From Rugosimonospora acidiphila (GTDB taxonomy: Bacteria > Actinomycetota > Actinomycetes > Mycobacteriales > Micromonosporaceae): a stretch of 64,000 bases of DNA. Every line of letters starts with the position of its first letter. The first letter of the stretch is position 1. Shown here one piece after another: positions 1-8,045 of the stretch. The position numbers and the translations under genes are program-made. The stretch lies in assembly GCF_039543385.1 (NCBI RefSeq), contig NZ_BAABJQ010000003.1:465822-529821 (forward strand), in the 5' to 3' direction. The notes below the pieces were generated by a model that was given only the letters and a program-made list of their open reading frames with translations, ran no database searches and was not told the DNA's origin.

Positions 1-1074
1 ACCGGGGAGAAGTGGTTCTGCTCAGCCGCCGACTCCGCGATGGCCGTCGCGCTGGCCCGCCCGGCCGGCGCCGGCCCGGGCAGCCGCAACCTCGCCCCGT
101 TCCTCATCCCCCGCTTCGGACCCGACGGCGGCCCGGCACCCGGCATCACGCTGCACCGGCTCAAGGACAAGCTCGGCACCCGGGCCGTGCCCACCGCCGA
201 GATCGGCCTGACCGACGCGTCCGCGCTGCCGCTCGGCGAGCCCGGCGAGGGGGGCCTGCACCGGATGATGACCCTGGTCGTGGTCACCCGGGTGCACAAC
301 GCCGCCGCCGCGGCCGCCGGCATGCGCAGGGGCCTGGACTACGCGCGGGCCTACGCCGGCGCGCGGCGGGTGGCCGGCGGGCAGCTGTCGGGCAACCCGC
401 TGCACCGCGCCACGCTGGGCACCCTCGCGGTGCACGCCCAGGCCGCGTACGCCCTGGCCGCGCACGCGTTCACCCTGCTGGGCCGGGTCGAGGTGGCCGC
501 CGACGCGGCCGCCGAGGCGGAGCTGCGACTGGTCGCGCCGCTGGCCAAGCTGCTGACCGGGAAGCTGGCCGTCGCCTCGGCCAGCGAATACCTCGAATGC
601 TTCGGTGGCGCCGGGTTCGTCGAGGACACCGGCATCCCGCGCCTGCTGCGTGACGCCCAGGTCCTGCCGATCTGGGAGGGCACCACCAACGTGCTGTCCC
701 TGGACGTGCTGCGGGCGCTGAGCCGCGACGAGGGCGTCGAGCAGCTGACCGGCCGGGTGGGTGCCGCGGCGCAACTGACGGGAATCCGACTGCCCCGCCT
801 GGCCGGGATCCTCGAAACCGGCCTGGCGCAGGCGCGCGACCAGATCGGGTACGCGGCGAAGGACCCGACCGCACCGGCGACGGTGGCCGGGGCCCGCGGC
901 CTGGCCCTGCGGTTGGGCGTCCTGCTGAGCGCGGCGTTGCTGGCCGAACACGCTGCGTACGGTGCTGGGCGGGGTGAGGAGGGCCCGGCGGTGGCCGCGC
1001 AGCTGTGGGCGCGCCAGCAGTTGGCCGGGCAGGACATCGCCGAGGACGCCCACCGGCACGTAGAGATCCTTTGA
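1..1074 (+). CDS. Acyl-CoA dehydrogenase, AidB-like (5' end outside the window)
   Basis: Reading frame 1 is open from the first base, so only the C-terminal 357 residues are visible and the start lies upstream. The visible part begins with TGEKWFCSAADS, the substrate-binding and FAD-contact strand of acyl-CoA dehydrogenases. Near residue 220 it carries LPIWEGTTNVLSLDVLR, the motif typical of the AidB/long acyl-CoA dehydrogenase branch. A long helical C-terminal domain follows, as in AidB-type proteins, which are about 540-600 residues. The expected role is FAD-dependent alpha,beta-dehydrogenation of an acyl-CoA, although AidB-branch members also bind DNA and their substrates are often unknown. 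The gene ends 137 bp before rbpA and appears to be a separate unit. Confidence 0.88.
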   Translation, partial: TGEKWFCSAADSAMAVALARPAGAGPGSRNLAPFLIPRFGPDGGPAPGITLHRLKDKLGTRAVPTAEIGLTDASALPLGEPGEGGLHRMMTLVVVTRVHNAAAAAAGMRRGLDYARAYAGARRVAGGQLSGNPLHRATLGTLAVHAQAAYALAAHAFTLLGRVEVAADAAAEAELRLVAPLAKLLTGKLAVASASEYLECFGGAGFVEDTGIPRLLRDAQVLPIWEGTTNVLSLDVLRALSRDEGVEQLTGRVGAAAQLTGIRLPRLAGILETGLAQARDQIGYAAKDPTAPATVAGARGLALRLGVLLSAALLAEHAAYGAGRGEEGPAVAAQLWARQQLAGQDIAEDAHRHVEIL

Positions 1075-1111
1075 GACGCCCGCTGACTGGGAGAAGCCGG
1101 CCGACGCGGGC

Positions 1112-1117
1112 TAGGCT
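1112..1117 (+). promoter_or_regulatory. Possible housekeeping -10 box upstream of rbpA
   Basis: TAGGCT resembles an actinobacterial sigma-A -10 box. Transcription from it would begin at about 1124, at the first base of the 11-bp inverted repeat. No good -35 element is spaced correctly, so support is modest. Confidence 0.3.
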
Positions 1118-1123
1118 GGACAG

Positions 1124-1153
1124 GTCTGACGATTAGACGGGGAATCGTCAGAC
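1124..1153. promoter_or_regulatory. Perfect 11-bp inverted repeat in the rbpA leader
   Basis: The arms at 1124-1134 (GTCTGACGATT) and 1143-1153 (AATCGTCAGAC) are perfectly complementary, with an 8-base loop. The right arm overlaps the GGAAT box of the sigma-R-type promoter. The repeat could be an operator or a hairpin in a transcript from the upstream -10. It has no U tract, so it is unlikely to be a simple terminator. Confidence 0.5.
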
Positions 1154-1166
1154 TGAGCGCATCGTT
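1141..1166 (+). promoter_or_regulatory. Sigma-R (SigR/SigH)-type promoter of rbpA
   Basis: GGAAT at 1141-1145 and GTT at 1164-1166 are separated by exactly 18 bases. This matches the GGAAT-N18-GTT consensus of the thiol-oxidative-stress sigma factor SigR (SigH in mycobacteria). Streptomyces rbpA is known to be SigR-dependent. Transcription would start near 1173 and leave a leader of about 40 bases containing the RBS. Confidence 0.75.
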
Positions 1167-1211
1167 ACACCCTGTACCGACTCAACAGACCCGAAAGGGG
1201 AAAGGCCGATC

Positions 1212-1553
1212 ATGGGCGAGCGCATGCTGCGCGGAAGCCGCCTCGGAGCAGTCAGCTACGAGTCCGACCGCAACACCGAGCTGGCTCCGCGACAGACCCG
1301 CGAATACCTCTGCGCCCGCGGGCACCAGTTCGAGGTGCCGTTCGCCGTGGACGCCGAGGTGCCGACGACCTGGGAGTGCAAGTTCGACGGAACCGTGGCA
1401 CGCCTGGTCGATGGTAGCGAGCCGGAGCAGAAGAAGGCCAAGCCGCCGCGTACCCACTGGGACATGCTGCTGGAGCGGCGTTCCATCGCGGAGCTGGAGG
1501 ACATCCTGGCCGAGCGGCTGGAAGAGGTACGGACCCGGCGCGGCCGGATCTGA
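1212..1553 (+). CDS. rbpA: RNA polymerase-binding protein RbpA
   Basis: This 113-residue protein has the usual RbpA length. It begins with MGERMLRGSRLGAVSYESDR, the N-terminal tail of the family, followed by the core around residues 30-70 (CARGHQF and later WECKFDG, carrying the two cysteines). The C-terminal sigma-interaction domain includes THWDMLLERRSIAELEDIL. RbpA binds RNA polymerase and the principal sigma factor, stabilises the open complex and affects rifampicin tolerance; it is restricted to Actinobacteria. An AGGGGAAAGG ribosome-binding site precedes the ATG. A SigR-type promoter lies upstream and a strong terminator follows, so the gene is probably monocistronic and induced by disulfide stress. 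Confidence 0.97.
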   Translation: MGERMLRGSRLGAVSYESDRNTELAPRQTREYLCARGHQFEVPFAVDAEVPTTWECKFDGTVARLVDGSEPEQKKAKPPRTHWDMLLERRSIAELEDILAERLEEVRTRRGRI

Positions 1554-1572
1554 GCGGATCGCGCGACACGCG

Positions 1573-1608
1573 AAGCCGCCTGGAGCCGATCGGCTCCAGG
1601 CGGCTTTT
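1573..1608 (+). terminator. Intrinsic terminator of rbpA
   Basis: A 17-bp perfect palindrome (arms 1573-1589 and 1590-1606, centred on GATC) ends in TTTT. It begins 20 bases after the rbpA stop codon and is the strongest hairpin in this part of the window. Confidence 0.85.
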
Positions 1609-1620
1609 CCGTGCCCTTAC

Positions 1621-1696
1621 TCACCCCTCGTGACCTGAGCCACCCTTCGTGCCCTCAGTCACCCTTCGTGCCCTCCACGACCCCTCGTGCCCACCT
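1621..1696. repeat. Four imperfect 19-bp tandem repeats
   Basis: Units start at 1621, 1640, 1659 and 1678 and share the core CACCC(T/C)TCGTGCCCTC. The array lies between the rbpA terminator and the 3' end of the convergent YdeI-family gene and shows no coding potential. Confidence 0.75.
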
Positions 1697-1722
1697 GCCC
1701 GGTTGGGGCACGGTGGTGCCGG

Positions 1723-2322
1723 TCAGCCATCCAGGGTGCGTTTCTGCGGGTGCACCGTCTGGCCCTGGGCCAGCGCGTCGACGAACTGCGCGATGCGCCG
1801 GGCCCGGGTATCGGCCCGCTTGGCGGCCTCGACGCGGTGCAGCACCGAGTAGCGGTTCTGCGAGGTGAGGATGTCGAACATCGCCTGGGCCCGGGGTGAC
1901 GCGGCCAGCGCGGCGGCGAGGTCCTCCGGTACCTCGGCGGTGGCCGGCCCCGCGTAGGCAGCCTCCCACCGGCCGTCGGCCTTGGCCAACTCGATCTGCG
2001 CCAGGCCGGCCGGGCGCATCCGGCCCGCGTCGATCAGCCGGGCGGTCATCGCGACGTTGCGCGCCGACCAGCGGCTACGCGGTCCGCGCGGGGTGAACCG
2101 CTGCCAGTAAGTGGTCTCGTCGCCCCGCCGGACCTGGCTGTCGATCCAGCCGTGGCACAGCGCCTCGTCCAACGCCTGGTCGTAGGTCAGGCTGGTGGGC
2201 CGGGTCGTGTTCCGCTTGGCCAGCGTCAACCACACCCCGGCCGAGTCGGCGTGATGTTCGCCCAGCCACCGCCCCCAGGCCCGCTCGTCGGCCACGGTCA
2301 ACTCCACGATGTCGTCGCTCAC
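1723..2322 (-). CDS. YdeI/OmpD-associated family protein
   Basis: The chosen GTG start gives 199 residues, the normal length for the YdeI/OmpD-associated (DUF1905-like, 'bacteriocin-protection') family. Recognisable family segments are W-x5-H near the N-terminus, VWLTLAKRN, YDQALDEALCHGWIDSQVRR, and WQRFTPRGPRSRWSARN. A C-terminal helical part around SQNRYSVLHRVEAAKRADTRARRI is also typical. The biochemical function is unknown. The frame stays open about 57 codons further upstream, but that extension is arginine- and proline-rich. A TAGCGT box lies exactly 7 bases before the GTG, which supports a leaderless transcript starting there. Confidence 0.8.
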   Translation of the reverse strand: MSDDIVELTVADERAWGRWLGEHHADSAGVWLTLAKRNTTRPTSLTYDQALDEALCHGWIDSQVRRGDETTYWQRFTPRGPRSRWSARNVAMTARLIDAGRMRPAGLAQIELAKADGRWEAAYAGPATAEVPEDLAAALAASPRAQAMFDILTSQNRYSVLHRVEAAKRADTRARRIAQFVDALAQGQTVHPQKRTLDG

Positions 2323-2329
2323 CCCCGCG

Positions 2330-2335
2330 ACGCTA
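2330..2335 (-). promoter_or_regulatory. Leaderless-type -10 box, YdeI-family gene
   Basis: TAGCGT on the minus strand ends 7 bases before the GTG at 2322 and no RBS is present. The transcript would start at or next to the start codon. Confidence 0.5.
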
Positions 2336-2538
2336 CGGCAGGACCCGGTCAGGGACGGTCCTTGATCGCCCCCCAGCCGCGCGTCGGCGGGCGTGCCCGG
2401 CCTCACCGCAGGGCCAGTCGGCCGACACCCAGGCGGCCGACCTCGGCGGTCTCGTCGTCGGTGCGGTGCCCCGAAGGCGCCCGAATGGATCAAGCGTGGG
2501 GTCGAGGCTTGCCCGCGGCGCTCCCGCCGCGCGGGCTC

Positions 2539-3042
2539 TTACCGGGGGTCGATGATCTCGCCCTCGATCGGGGCGCCGCGCTGCGCGCCCGAGGGCTGCG
2601 GGTCGTGCAACGGCTGCCCCGGGCGTACCCGTACCCGCCGGGGGCCGAACAGGTCACCGGCCACCGCCGAGGACAGCTGGCGCTCGGCCAGCCGCTGCAT
2701 CCCGACCCCGGCCAGCCTGCGCACCGGCGGCACCAGCAGGGCCAACCCCAGCACGCCGGTGATGAATCCGGGCACCGCCAGCAGCAGCCCGCCGAGCAGG
2801 CCGAGCAGGCCCTGGCTGACGTCGGAGCCCATCGGCCGCCCGTCCATGCCGGCGGCCCGCAGCCGCCGCCAGGCCCGCGCGCCCTCCCGGCGCAGCAGCC
2901 CGCCGCCCACCAGCGACAAGGCCAGCAGCAGAACCACCGCCAGTAGGGCCCCGAGCCAATGCGCTACCAGTACGAAAGCGACAATCTCGGCAGCGATCAG
3001 GACGATGAGGCCAATCGCGGCCAAACCCACAACTCGCTGCAT
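2539..3042 (-). CDS. fxsA: FxsA family membrane protein
   Basis: This 167-residue protein has two N-terminal hydrophobic segments (about residues 4-24 and 30-48), the cytoplasmic stretch LLRREGARAWRRLR, and then GLLGGLLLAVPGFITGVLGLALLVPPVR (residues about 80-107). The last segment is the defining FxsA signature. The C-terminal 50 residues are polar. FxsA proteins are inner-membrane proteins of unclear function; E. coli FxsA affects phage T7 exclusion by F plasmids. A GGGAGG RBS precedes the ATG. The gene lies 94 bp downstream of lnt on the same strand and may be cotranscribed. In mycobacteria it also sits near rbpA and lnt/ppm1. Confidence 0.88.
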   Translation of the reverse strand: MQRVVGLAAIGLIVLIAAEIVAFVLVAHWLGALLAVVLLLALSLVGGGLLRREGARAWRRLRAAGMDGRPMGSDVSQGLLGLLGGLLLAVPGFITGVLGLALLVPPVRRLAGVGMQRLAERQLSSAVAGDLFGPRRVRVRPGQPLHDPQPSGAQRGAPIEGEIIDPR

Positions 3043-3136
3043 GAGCGGCCTCCCTGAGCCGAATGACGGCTCACGCCGTCCACCCCCCGTTCAACAATGG
3101 CACGCCGGTGCGCGTTCCCCGCGACCAGGCACGCCC

Positions 3137-4933
3137 TCACGCCAACGCGTCGGGCCGCTCGGCCTCATCGGAGCCGGCCCGGTCGGAGCGGGCCTGGTCG
3201 GAGCGGGCCTGGTCGCCCAGCGACCGGCCGGCCAGGGCGACCCGTCGGCGGTCCCGGCGCACCACGCCGGCCGCTACCAGCAGCAGCACCGCCACGCCGG
3301 CCAGCACGAACTCCGGCACCGCGCCCAGCCGGGTAGCCAGCGTCTGCTCCTGCCCCAGCCGCAGCGTGCGGACCAATTCCGCCGCGGTGTTGAACTGGGT
3401 GGCGTCGTGCACCTTGCCGTCGGACGTGACGAACGCCGAGACCCCCACCGTGGAGGCCATCAACGCGTCCCGGCCGTGCTCCACTGCCCGCAACTGCACC
3501 ATGGCCAACTGCTGGCGGGCCTCGGCCGTGGTGAAGTCGGCGTTGTTGGTCTGCACCGTGATCAGCTGTCCGCCGCCGGTGACCGACGAGCGGACCAGGT
3601 TGTCGTAGGCGATCTCGAAGCAGATCACGTCGCCGACCGTGGCCGGGCCCATGTTCAACACCCCGGAACGGTGCCCGGGCACGAAGTTGCCGACCAGGGC
3701 GGCGCGGCTACTGACCATCTGCGCCAGCCCGCGCATCGGCATGTACTCGGCGAACGGGACCGGGTGCTGCTTGACGTAGTACGGGGTGACCGGGCCGGTA
3801 CCCGGCTGCCAGACGATCCCGGCGTTGCGCAGGTTCTGCCCCGGCCCCTCCAGCACCGCGCCGACCAGGATCGGCGCCTTGATCTCGGTGGCCGCCTCGT
3901 TGATCTCCGCCCGGGCGTCCGCGTCCTGCGGGATCAGCGGGTCGATGTCGCTGGAGTTCTCCGGCCAGATCACGATGTCCGGCTGCTTCGCGGTGCCCGC
4001 CGCGACCCGCTGAGCCAGCTTCAGAGTGGCGTTGGCGTGGTCGTCGAGCACCGCCCGGCGCTGGGCGTTGAAGTCCAGCCCCAACCGGGGCACGTTGCCC
4101 TGGATCACCGCGACCGTCAGCGTCTTGCCGTTCGGCTGGGTCAGCGGCACCACCAGCCCGGCCAGCACCACCAGCACGGCGCCCAGCGCGGCCGCCCCGC
4201 CCAGGATCCGGCCCCGCCGCGGCAGCGACCGCCACGGCCGCCACACCGCCGCGGCCAGCAACCCGCCGCACAGCGCCACCGCGAACGTGACCAGCGGGGC
4301 GCCGCCGAGGGCGGCGAACCTCAGCAGCGCCGAGTCGCCCTGGCTGAACGCCAGGCGCCCCCAGGGGAAGCCACCGAACGGCTCCCGGTCGCGCAGCGCC
4401 TCCTGGCCCACCCACAGGGTGGCCGTCACCAGCGGCCACACCCACCGGTGCCGGTCGATCAGCGGGCCGCACCACGCCGCCGCGAGCCCCAGCACCGCCA
4501 GGTACCCGGCCTGCGAGGCCGCCAACAGCAGCCACGGGGCCACCCCGCCCACGATGTGGGTCCAGTCCAGCAGCGGCGCGAACAGCGCCGCCCCGGCCAG
4601 CGCCCCCAGGCCGGCACCGGCACGCAACCGGCGGCGGTGCACCGCCACCGCGAGCAGGCCGACCCCGACCGGCGCCAGCCACCACTGGCCGTACGGCGGG
4701 AAGGACAGCAGCATCGCCCCGCCGGCGGCCAGCGCCAGGACCACCCCGACCCACAGCGGCACGCCACCCCGACCGGTCGCCGCCGGCCCGGCCGCGTCCC
4801 CGGTCAGGGCCGGTTCGGACATCTGAGCCTCGGAGGCGGCAGCCTCGCGCGCCGGCTCGCCGGTCTGCTGCGGGGCCGGCGGCTCACCGGCCGGTTGGGG
4901 GGCGGGCTCACCGATCGCCTCGATCGCCGTCAT
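3137..4933 (-). CDS. lnt: Apolipoprotein N-acyltransferase Lnt
   Basis: Lnt transfers an acyl chain from phospholipid to the N-terminal cysteine of apolipoproteins in the membrane. This 598-residue protein has a proline- and alanine-rich N-terminal tail (about 50 residues). Several membrane segments follow (about residues 60-270), then a periplasmic nitrilase-like domain from about residue 275. The catalytic triad motifs are visible: Glu in IVIWPENSSD, Lys in YYVKQHPVPFAEYMP and Cys in DVICFEIAYDN. A final membrane helix follows near residue 555. There is no fused polyprenol-phosphate-mannose synthase domain, unlike mycobacterial Ppm1, and no such gene follows it. A purine-rich GGTGG precedes the ATG. 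Confidence 0.93.
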   Translation of the reverse strand: MTAIEAIGEPAPQPAGEPPAPQQTGEPAREAAASEAQMSEPALTGDAAGPAATGRGGVPLWVGVVLALAAGGAMLLSFPPYGQWWLAPVGVGLLAVAVHRRRLRAGAGLGALAGAALFAPLLDWTHIVGGVAPWLLLAASQAGYLAVLGLAAAWCGPLIDRHRWVWPLVTATLWVGQEALRDREPFGGFPWGRLAFSQGDSALLRFAALGGAPLVTFAVALCGGLLAAAVWRPWRSLPRRGRILGGAAALGAVLVVLAGLVVPLTQPNGKTLTVAVIQGNVPRLGLDFNAQRRAVLDDHANATLKLAQRVAAGTAKQPDIVIWPENSSDIDPLIPQDADARAEINEAATEIKAPILVGAVLEGPGQNLRNAGIVWQPGTGPVTPYYVKQHPVPFAEYMPMRGLAQMVSSRAALVGNFVPGHRSGVLNMGPATVGDVICFEIAYDNLVRSSVTGGGQLITVQTNNADFTTAEARQQLAMVQLRAVEHGRDALMASTVGVSAFVTSDGKVHDATQFNTAAELVRTLRLGQEQTLATRLGAVPEFVLAGVAVLLLVAAGVVRRDRRRVALAGRSLGDQARSDQARSDRAGSDEAERPDALA

Positions 4934-5497
4934 GCGTTCACCACCCGTCTACTGTGCCCCATCTCGCTCAAAGGACGCCGAGCGGAGTCACCGATCTGGA
5001 TCACTAACGGCCCGCCGAACCAGGACACCCGCCGCGAAACAGGCACTGATCGGGGTGTCAGGGGCGAAAGAGGAGAAGACAGGCAAGAGCCGGGCAAAGG
5101 AATCGGGGCGCGGCCACTGGCCGCGCCCCGTGCTCCCAGGCCCTCCCAGGCCGGTGCGGCAGCTACGATCCCCCGCGACCTTCGGACCGATCCGATACGA
5201 GCTGGCCGCCCGCACCTGACCGTTGTCTACTGGCCGCGTTTAACCCCCTGCCCGTACCACCGATGCGACAACAGACGCGTGTCGCCCCGCCAAACCCCCG
5301 CCCGCTGGGCCTGGCCGCCGCGGCGGCTGGTTCGCCACCGCTCGACCAGCGGACGAAGGGACGACACGCACCTTGTCGCTCCCCGAAGTAGGACCAGATG
5401 ACGGTACGCGCTGCCCCCCGGAGCCTGTCAACGGGTCCCCTCGGATCAGGCACGACCACCCGGCGTGTCGCGGCTGGCGTGTCGACCCGCCCACGCG
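4934..5497. other. 564-bp region without a supported gene
   Basis: This region separates lnt from the 3' end of the lysine-degradation operon. It contains one strong hairpin (5105-5129) and the presumed lnt promoter region near 4940-5000. Short open frames exist on both strands, but their composition is what GC-rich DNA gives by chance and none has an RBS or recognisable domain. Confidence 0.6.
5105..5129 (-). terminator. GC-rich hairpin, possible terminator of the kam operon
   Basis: Twelve-base arms (GGGGCGCGGCCA and its complement) are separated by one base. Read on the minus strand, the hairpin is followed by GATTCCTTTG. It lies about 370 bases beyond the end of the minus-strand operon, so assignment to that operon is tentative. 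Confidence 0.45.
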
Positions 5498-6928
5498 CTA
5501 CCGCGCCGCGAACCGCACCCCGGACAGCCGTGAACGCAGCAACCCCGCCGCCGCGTCCGGATGGTCCGCCGCCAGCAACCCGGCCGCGGCCAACACCCCG
5601 TCGACGTCCACCACGACCTGCGCCGACCGGGGCGGCGCCCACCCGCCCCCATGGTCGCCCAACGCCTCGGCCAGGACCCGCCCCGCCAACCCCGGCGGAC
5701 CGTGCCGCAGCACCCCACCCGAACCGATCAGCAGCCGCACCCCGCGAAGGTCCCGACCCGTCCCACCATCCGGTCCCGGCCGGGCATGGCGGCGCAGCGC
5801 CACCGTGGTCGCCAACCCCGCCAACCGGGCGTCCACCGCCCAACCCGCCGCGTCCACCGGTAACAGCCCCGCATCGGCCACCCGCGCCGCCGCCGCCGCA
5901 GCCAGCACCTCACGCTCACCATCGGCCAGCAACCGCTGCCCGGCGGCGGCCTCCACCACCCCGGCGGCACCGACCCGCATGCCCAGGTCACCCTCCACCG
6001 TCCGGCCACGCCACAGCGTCCCGGCCACCTCCCGCGCCGCCCCGCCCTCATCCGGCGCCAGCACCGAGTACACGTCCGTGGTCGCCCCACCCACGTCCAC
6101 CACCGCCAGGTCCCCGTCCAACGTTTCGCCCAGCAACTCCACCCCGCCCAGCACCACCTCCGGCGTGGCGCCCCGCACCAGCGACGCGAACCGCCGACCC
6201 CGCGACAACCGCTTGCCGCCGATCACATGCCGCAGGAACACCTCCCGAATCGCGGCCCGCGCCGGCCCCGCGTCCAGCACCCCGATGCGCGGCAACACGT
6301 TGCCGGCCGCGACCACCGGCACCCCCGCCGCCGTCAACCGCCCCACCACCTCGTCCCGGGCCTCCGCGTTGCCCGCCGCCACCACCGGCACCCGTGGCCG
6401 CATCCGGGCCAGCCGGGCCGCGTTGTGCGTCAACACCTGCGCGTCGCCGCCATCCGTGCCACCCACCAGCAGCACCACATCCGGGCGCGCCTCGACCAGC
6501 CCCGCCACCCCCGACGCGTCCAGCGGCCCGGCGCACACCCGCACCACCCGGGCACCGGCCGACAACCCGACCCGCTCACCCGCCGACGCGGTCACCAACC
6601 GCTCGTACCCGACCACCGCCAACCGCAGCCCGCCACCCGCGCTCGAACACACCCGCAGCGGGTACCCGTCACCGCCGGCCGCGGACACCGCCGCGGCCAA
6701 CCCGTCCAGCACATCCGTGTCCGCCGTCGTCCGATGCGCCGCCGCCCCGACCAGCGCCCCGCCGGCCAGGTCGACCACCACCACCTTGGTGAACGTCGAC
6801 CCGACATCCGCGCAGACCACCAACCGCGGCCCGGCCCGACGCGCGGCACGCTCGACCACCGGCGCGGGCCGCGCCGCCCCGCCACCCCGACCCGAACCGG
6901 CCGGCCGGGCGGCCGGCACCCGACTCAC
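5498..6928 (-). CDS. MutL/GlmL-like ASKHA protein, probable B12-aminomutase reactivase
   Basis: This 476-residue protein belongs to the GlmL/MutL family of ATPases found beside adenosylcobalamin mutases. The ASKHA nucleotide-binding motifs are clear: VCADVGSTFTKVVVVDL near residue 36, the central LLVGGTDGG, and a second phosphate motif AVVDVGGATTDVYSV near residue 260. Its position as last gene of the kamDE operon suggests it reactivates or reloads cobalamin in lysine 5,6-aminomutase; this is inference from context. The GTG start lies in a GTGA overlap with the stop of the preceding gene. An upstream in-frame ATG exists, but it would give a 31-residue glycine- and arginine-rich tail overlapping kal. 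Confidence 0.8.
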   Translation of the reverse strand: MSRVPAARPAGSGRGGGAARPAPVVERAARRAGPRLVVCADVGSTFTKVVVVDLAGGALVGAAAHRTTADTDVLDGLAAAVSAAGGDGYPLRVCSSAGGGLRLAVVGYERLVTASAGERVGLSAGARVVRVCAGPLDASGVAGLVEARPDVVLLVGGTDGGDAQVLTHNAARLARMRPRVPVVAAGNAEARDEVVGRLTAAGVPVVAAGNVLPRIGVLDAGPARAAIREVFLRHVIGGKRLSRGRRFASLVRGATPEVVLGGVELLGETLDGDLAVVDVGGATTDVYSVLAPDEGGAAREVAGTLWRGRTVEGDLGMRVGAAGVVEAAAGQRLLADGEREVLAAAAAARVADAGLLPVDAAGWAVDARLAGLATTVALRRHARPGPDGGTGRDLRGVRLLIGSGGVLRHGPPGLAGRVLAEALGDHGGGWAPPRSAQVVVDVDGVLAAAGLLAADHPDAAAGLLRSRLSGVRFAAR

Positions 6929-7299
6929 GGCACCACGACGGTGCCGGTCGCCTCCACCGCCACCAGCGGCGGATCCAACACCTCGGCGGCCGACTCCCGC
7001 CGATCCGGCCGGCCCCGACACACCACCGTCAACACGAACTCGACCGTCCGGCTGCGGGTACCCACCCGCACCACCCGGCCCGTCGCCTCCACCACGTCAC
7101 CGGCCCGCACCGGCGCCACGAACCGCACCGCCGAATACCCGGCGAACAGGCCCTCATCCCCGTCGGTGCGGATACACAACTCCGTGGCCACATCCCCGAA
7201 CAGGCCCAACGCGTACGCCCCGTCCACCAGGCCACCCGCGTAATGCGCGTGCCCGTACGGCACGTACCGGCGGTGCGTCACCGTCAACCCGACGCTCAC
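6925..7299 (-). CDS. kal: 3-aminobutyryl-CoA ammonia-lyase, hotdog fold
   Basis: This 124-residue protein has the size and sequence pattern of Kal, which removes ammonia from L-3-aminobutyryl-CoA to give crotonyl-CoA in lysine fermentation. The segment HYAGGLVDGAYALGLFGDVA and the following TELCIRTDGDEGLFAGY resemble known Kal proteins closely. VRFVAPVRAGDVVEATGRVV is a typical hotdog-fold strand pattern. It starts with GTG in a GTGA overlap with kamE and ends in a GTGA overlap with the MutL-like gene, so it should be translationally coupled to both. Another hotdog thioesterase or hydratase is possible, but the operon context strongly favours Kal. Confidence 0.85.
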   Translation of the reverse strand: MSVGLTVTHRRYVPYGHAHYAGGLVDGAYALGLFGDVATELCIRTDGDEGLFAGYSAVRFVAPVRAGDVVEATGRVVRVGTRSRTVEFVLTVVCRGRPDRRESAAEVLDPPLVAVEATGTVVVP

Positions 7300-8045
7300 C
7301 CGGCCACCCCCGCACCGGTCAGCTCATGCACCAGGTAACTGGCCACCTCCCGCGGCGTCGTACCACGCCCGAAGATCCGGCTCACCCCCAACTGCTCGGC
7401 CATCAACTCATCGAACCGGGGGCCGCCCACCACCAGCAACGGGCGCCGACCGGCCGGCAACGCCTCCCGGAACGCCGCCGACATCTGCCGAGTGTTGTGC
7501 AGGTGCGCGTCCCGCTGCGTGACCACCTGCGACACCAGCACCGCGTCGGCCCGCTCCGTCACCGCCCGCTCCACCAGATCCGCCACCCCGACCTGGGCGC
7601 CCAGGTTCACCACCCGGAACTCCGGATACGACTCCAGCCCCTTCTCCCCGGCGATGCCCTTCACGTTGAGGATCGCGTCGATGCCCACCGTGTGCGCGTC
7701 CGTGCCGATGCAGGCACCCACCACCACCAGCTTGCGACGCAACCGCCGCCGCACCACAGCGTTGATCTCCTTCGCCGGCAGCACCGGGAAATCCCGCTCC
7801 GCCACCCGCACCTCGGACAGGTCCACCAGGTGACTCACCCGCCCGTACACCACGAAGAACGTGAACCCCTCGCCGATCGGCCGGGAATGCACCACCATCG
7901 CCGGATCCATGCCCATCTTGCCGGCCAGCTGCAGCGCCGCACCCTCCGCCCGCCGGTCACACACCACCGGCAGGGTGAACGACAACTGCACCATCCCGTC
8001 ACCGGTGGTGTCCCCGTACGGCCGCACGACAGTACCCGAACTCAT
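7296..8045 (-). CDS. kamE: Lysine 5,6-aminomutase beta subunit, B12-binding
   Basis: KamE is the cobalamin- and PLP-carrying subunit of lysine 5,6-aminomutase (beta-lysine 5,6-aminomutase). The 249-residue protein has an N-terminal PLP-associated domain and a C-terminal Rossmann B12-binding domain from about residue 110. CIGTDAHTVGIDAI contains the D-x-H-x-x-G motif whose histidine coordinates cobalt. AILNVKGIAGEKGLESY carries the lysine expected to form the PLP imine, and LLVVGGPRF is the GG loop of B12 domains. The ATG overlaps the kamD stop (ATGA). With KamD it should convert beta-lysine to 3,5-diaminohexanoate. Confidence 0.93.
   Translation of the reverse strand: MSSGTVVRPYGDTTGDGMVQLSFTLPVVCDRRAEGAALQLAGKMGMDPAMVVHSRPIGEGFTFFVVYGRVSHLVDLSEVRVAERDFPVLPAKEINAVVRRRLRRKLVVVGACIGTDAHTVGIDAILNVKGIAGEKGLESYPEFRVVNLGAQVGVADLVERAVTERADAVLVSQVVTQRDAHLHNTRQMSAAFREALPAGRRPLLVVGGPRFDELMAEQLGVSRIFGRGTTPREVASYLVHELTGAGVAG

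Noticed and set aside
2393..5401. Open frame of about 1000 codons on the plus strand
   Set aside because: It runs antisense to fxsA and lnt, which have clear domains. Composition (Arg, Pro, Ala, His, Gln rich) is typical of a high-GC antisense shadow.
5240..5494. Small minus-strand frame after the MutL-like gene
   Set aside because: No RBS, no recognisable domain and composition expected by chance in a GC-rich gap.
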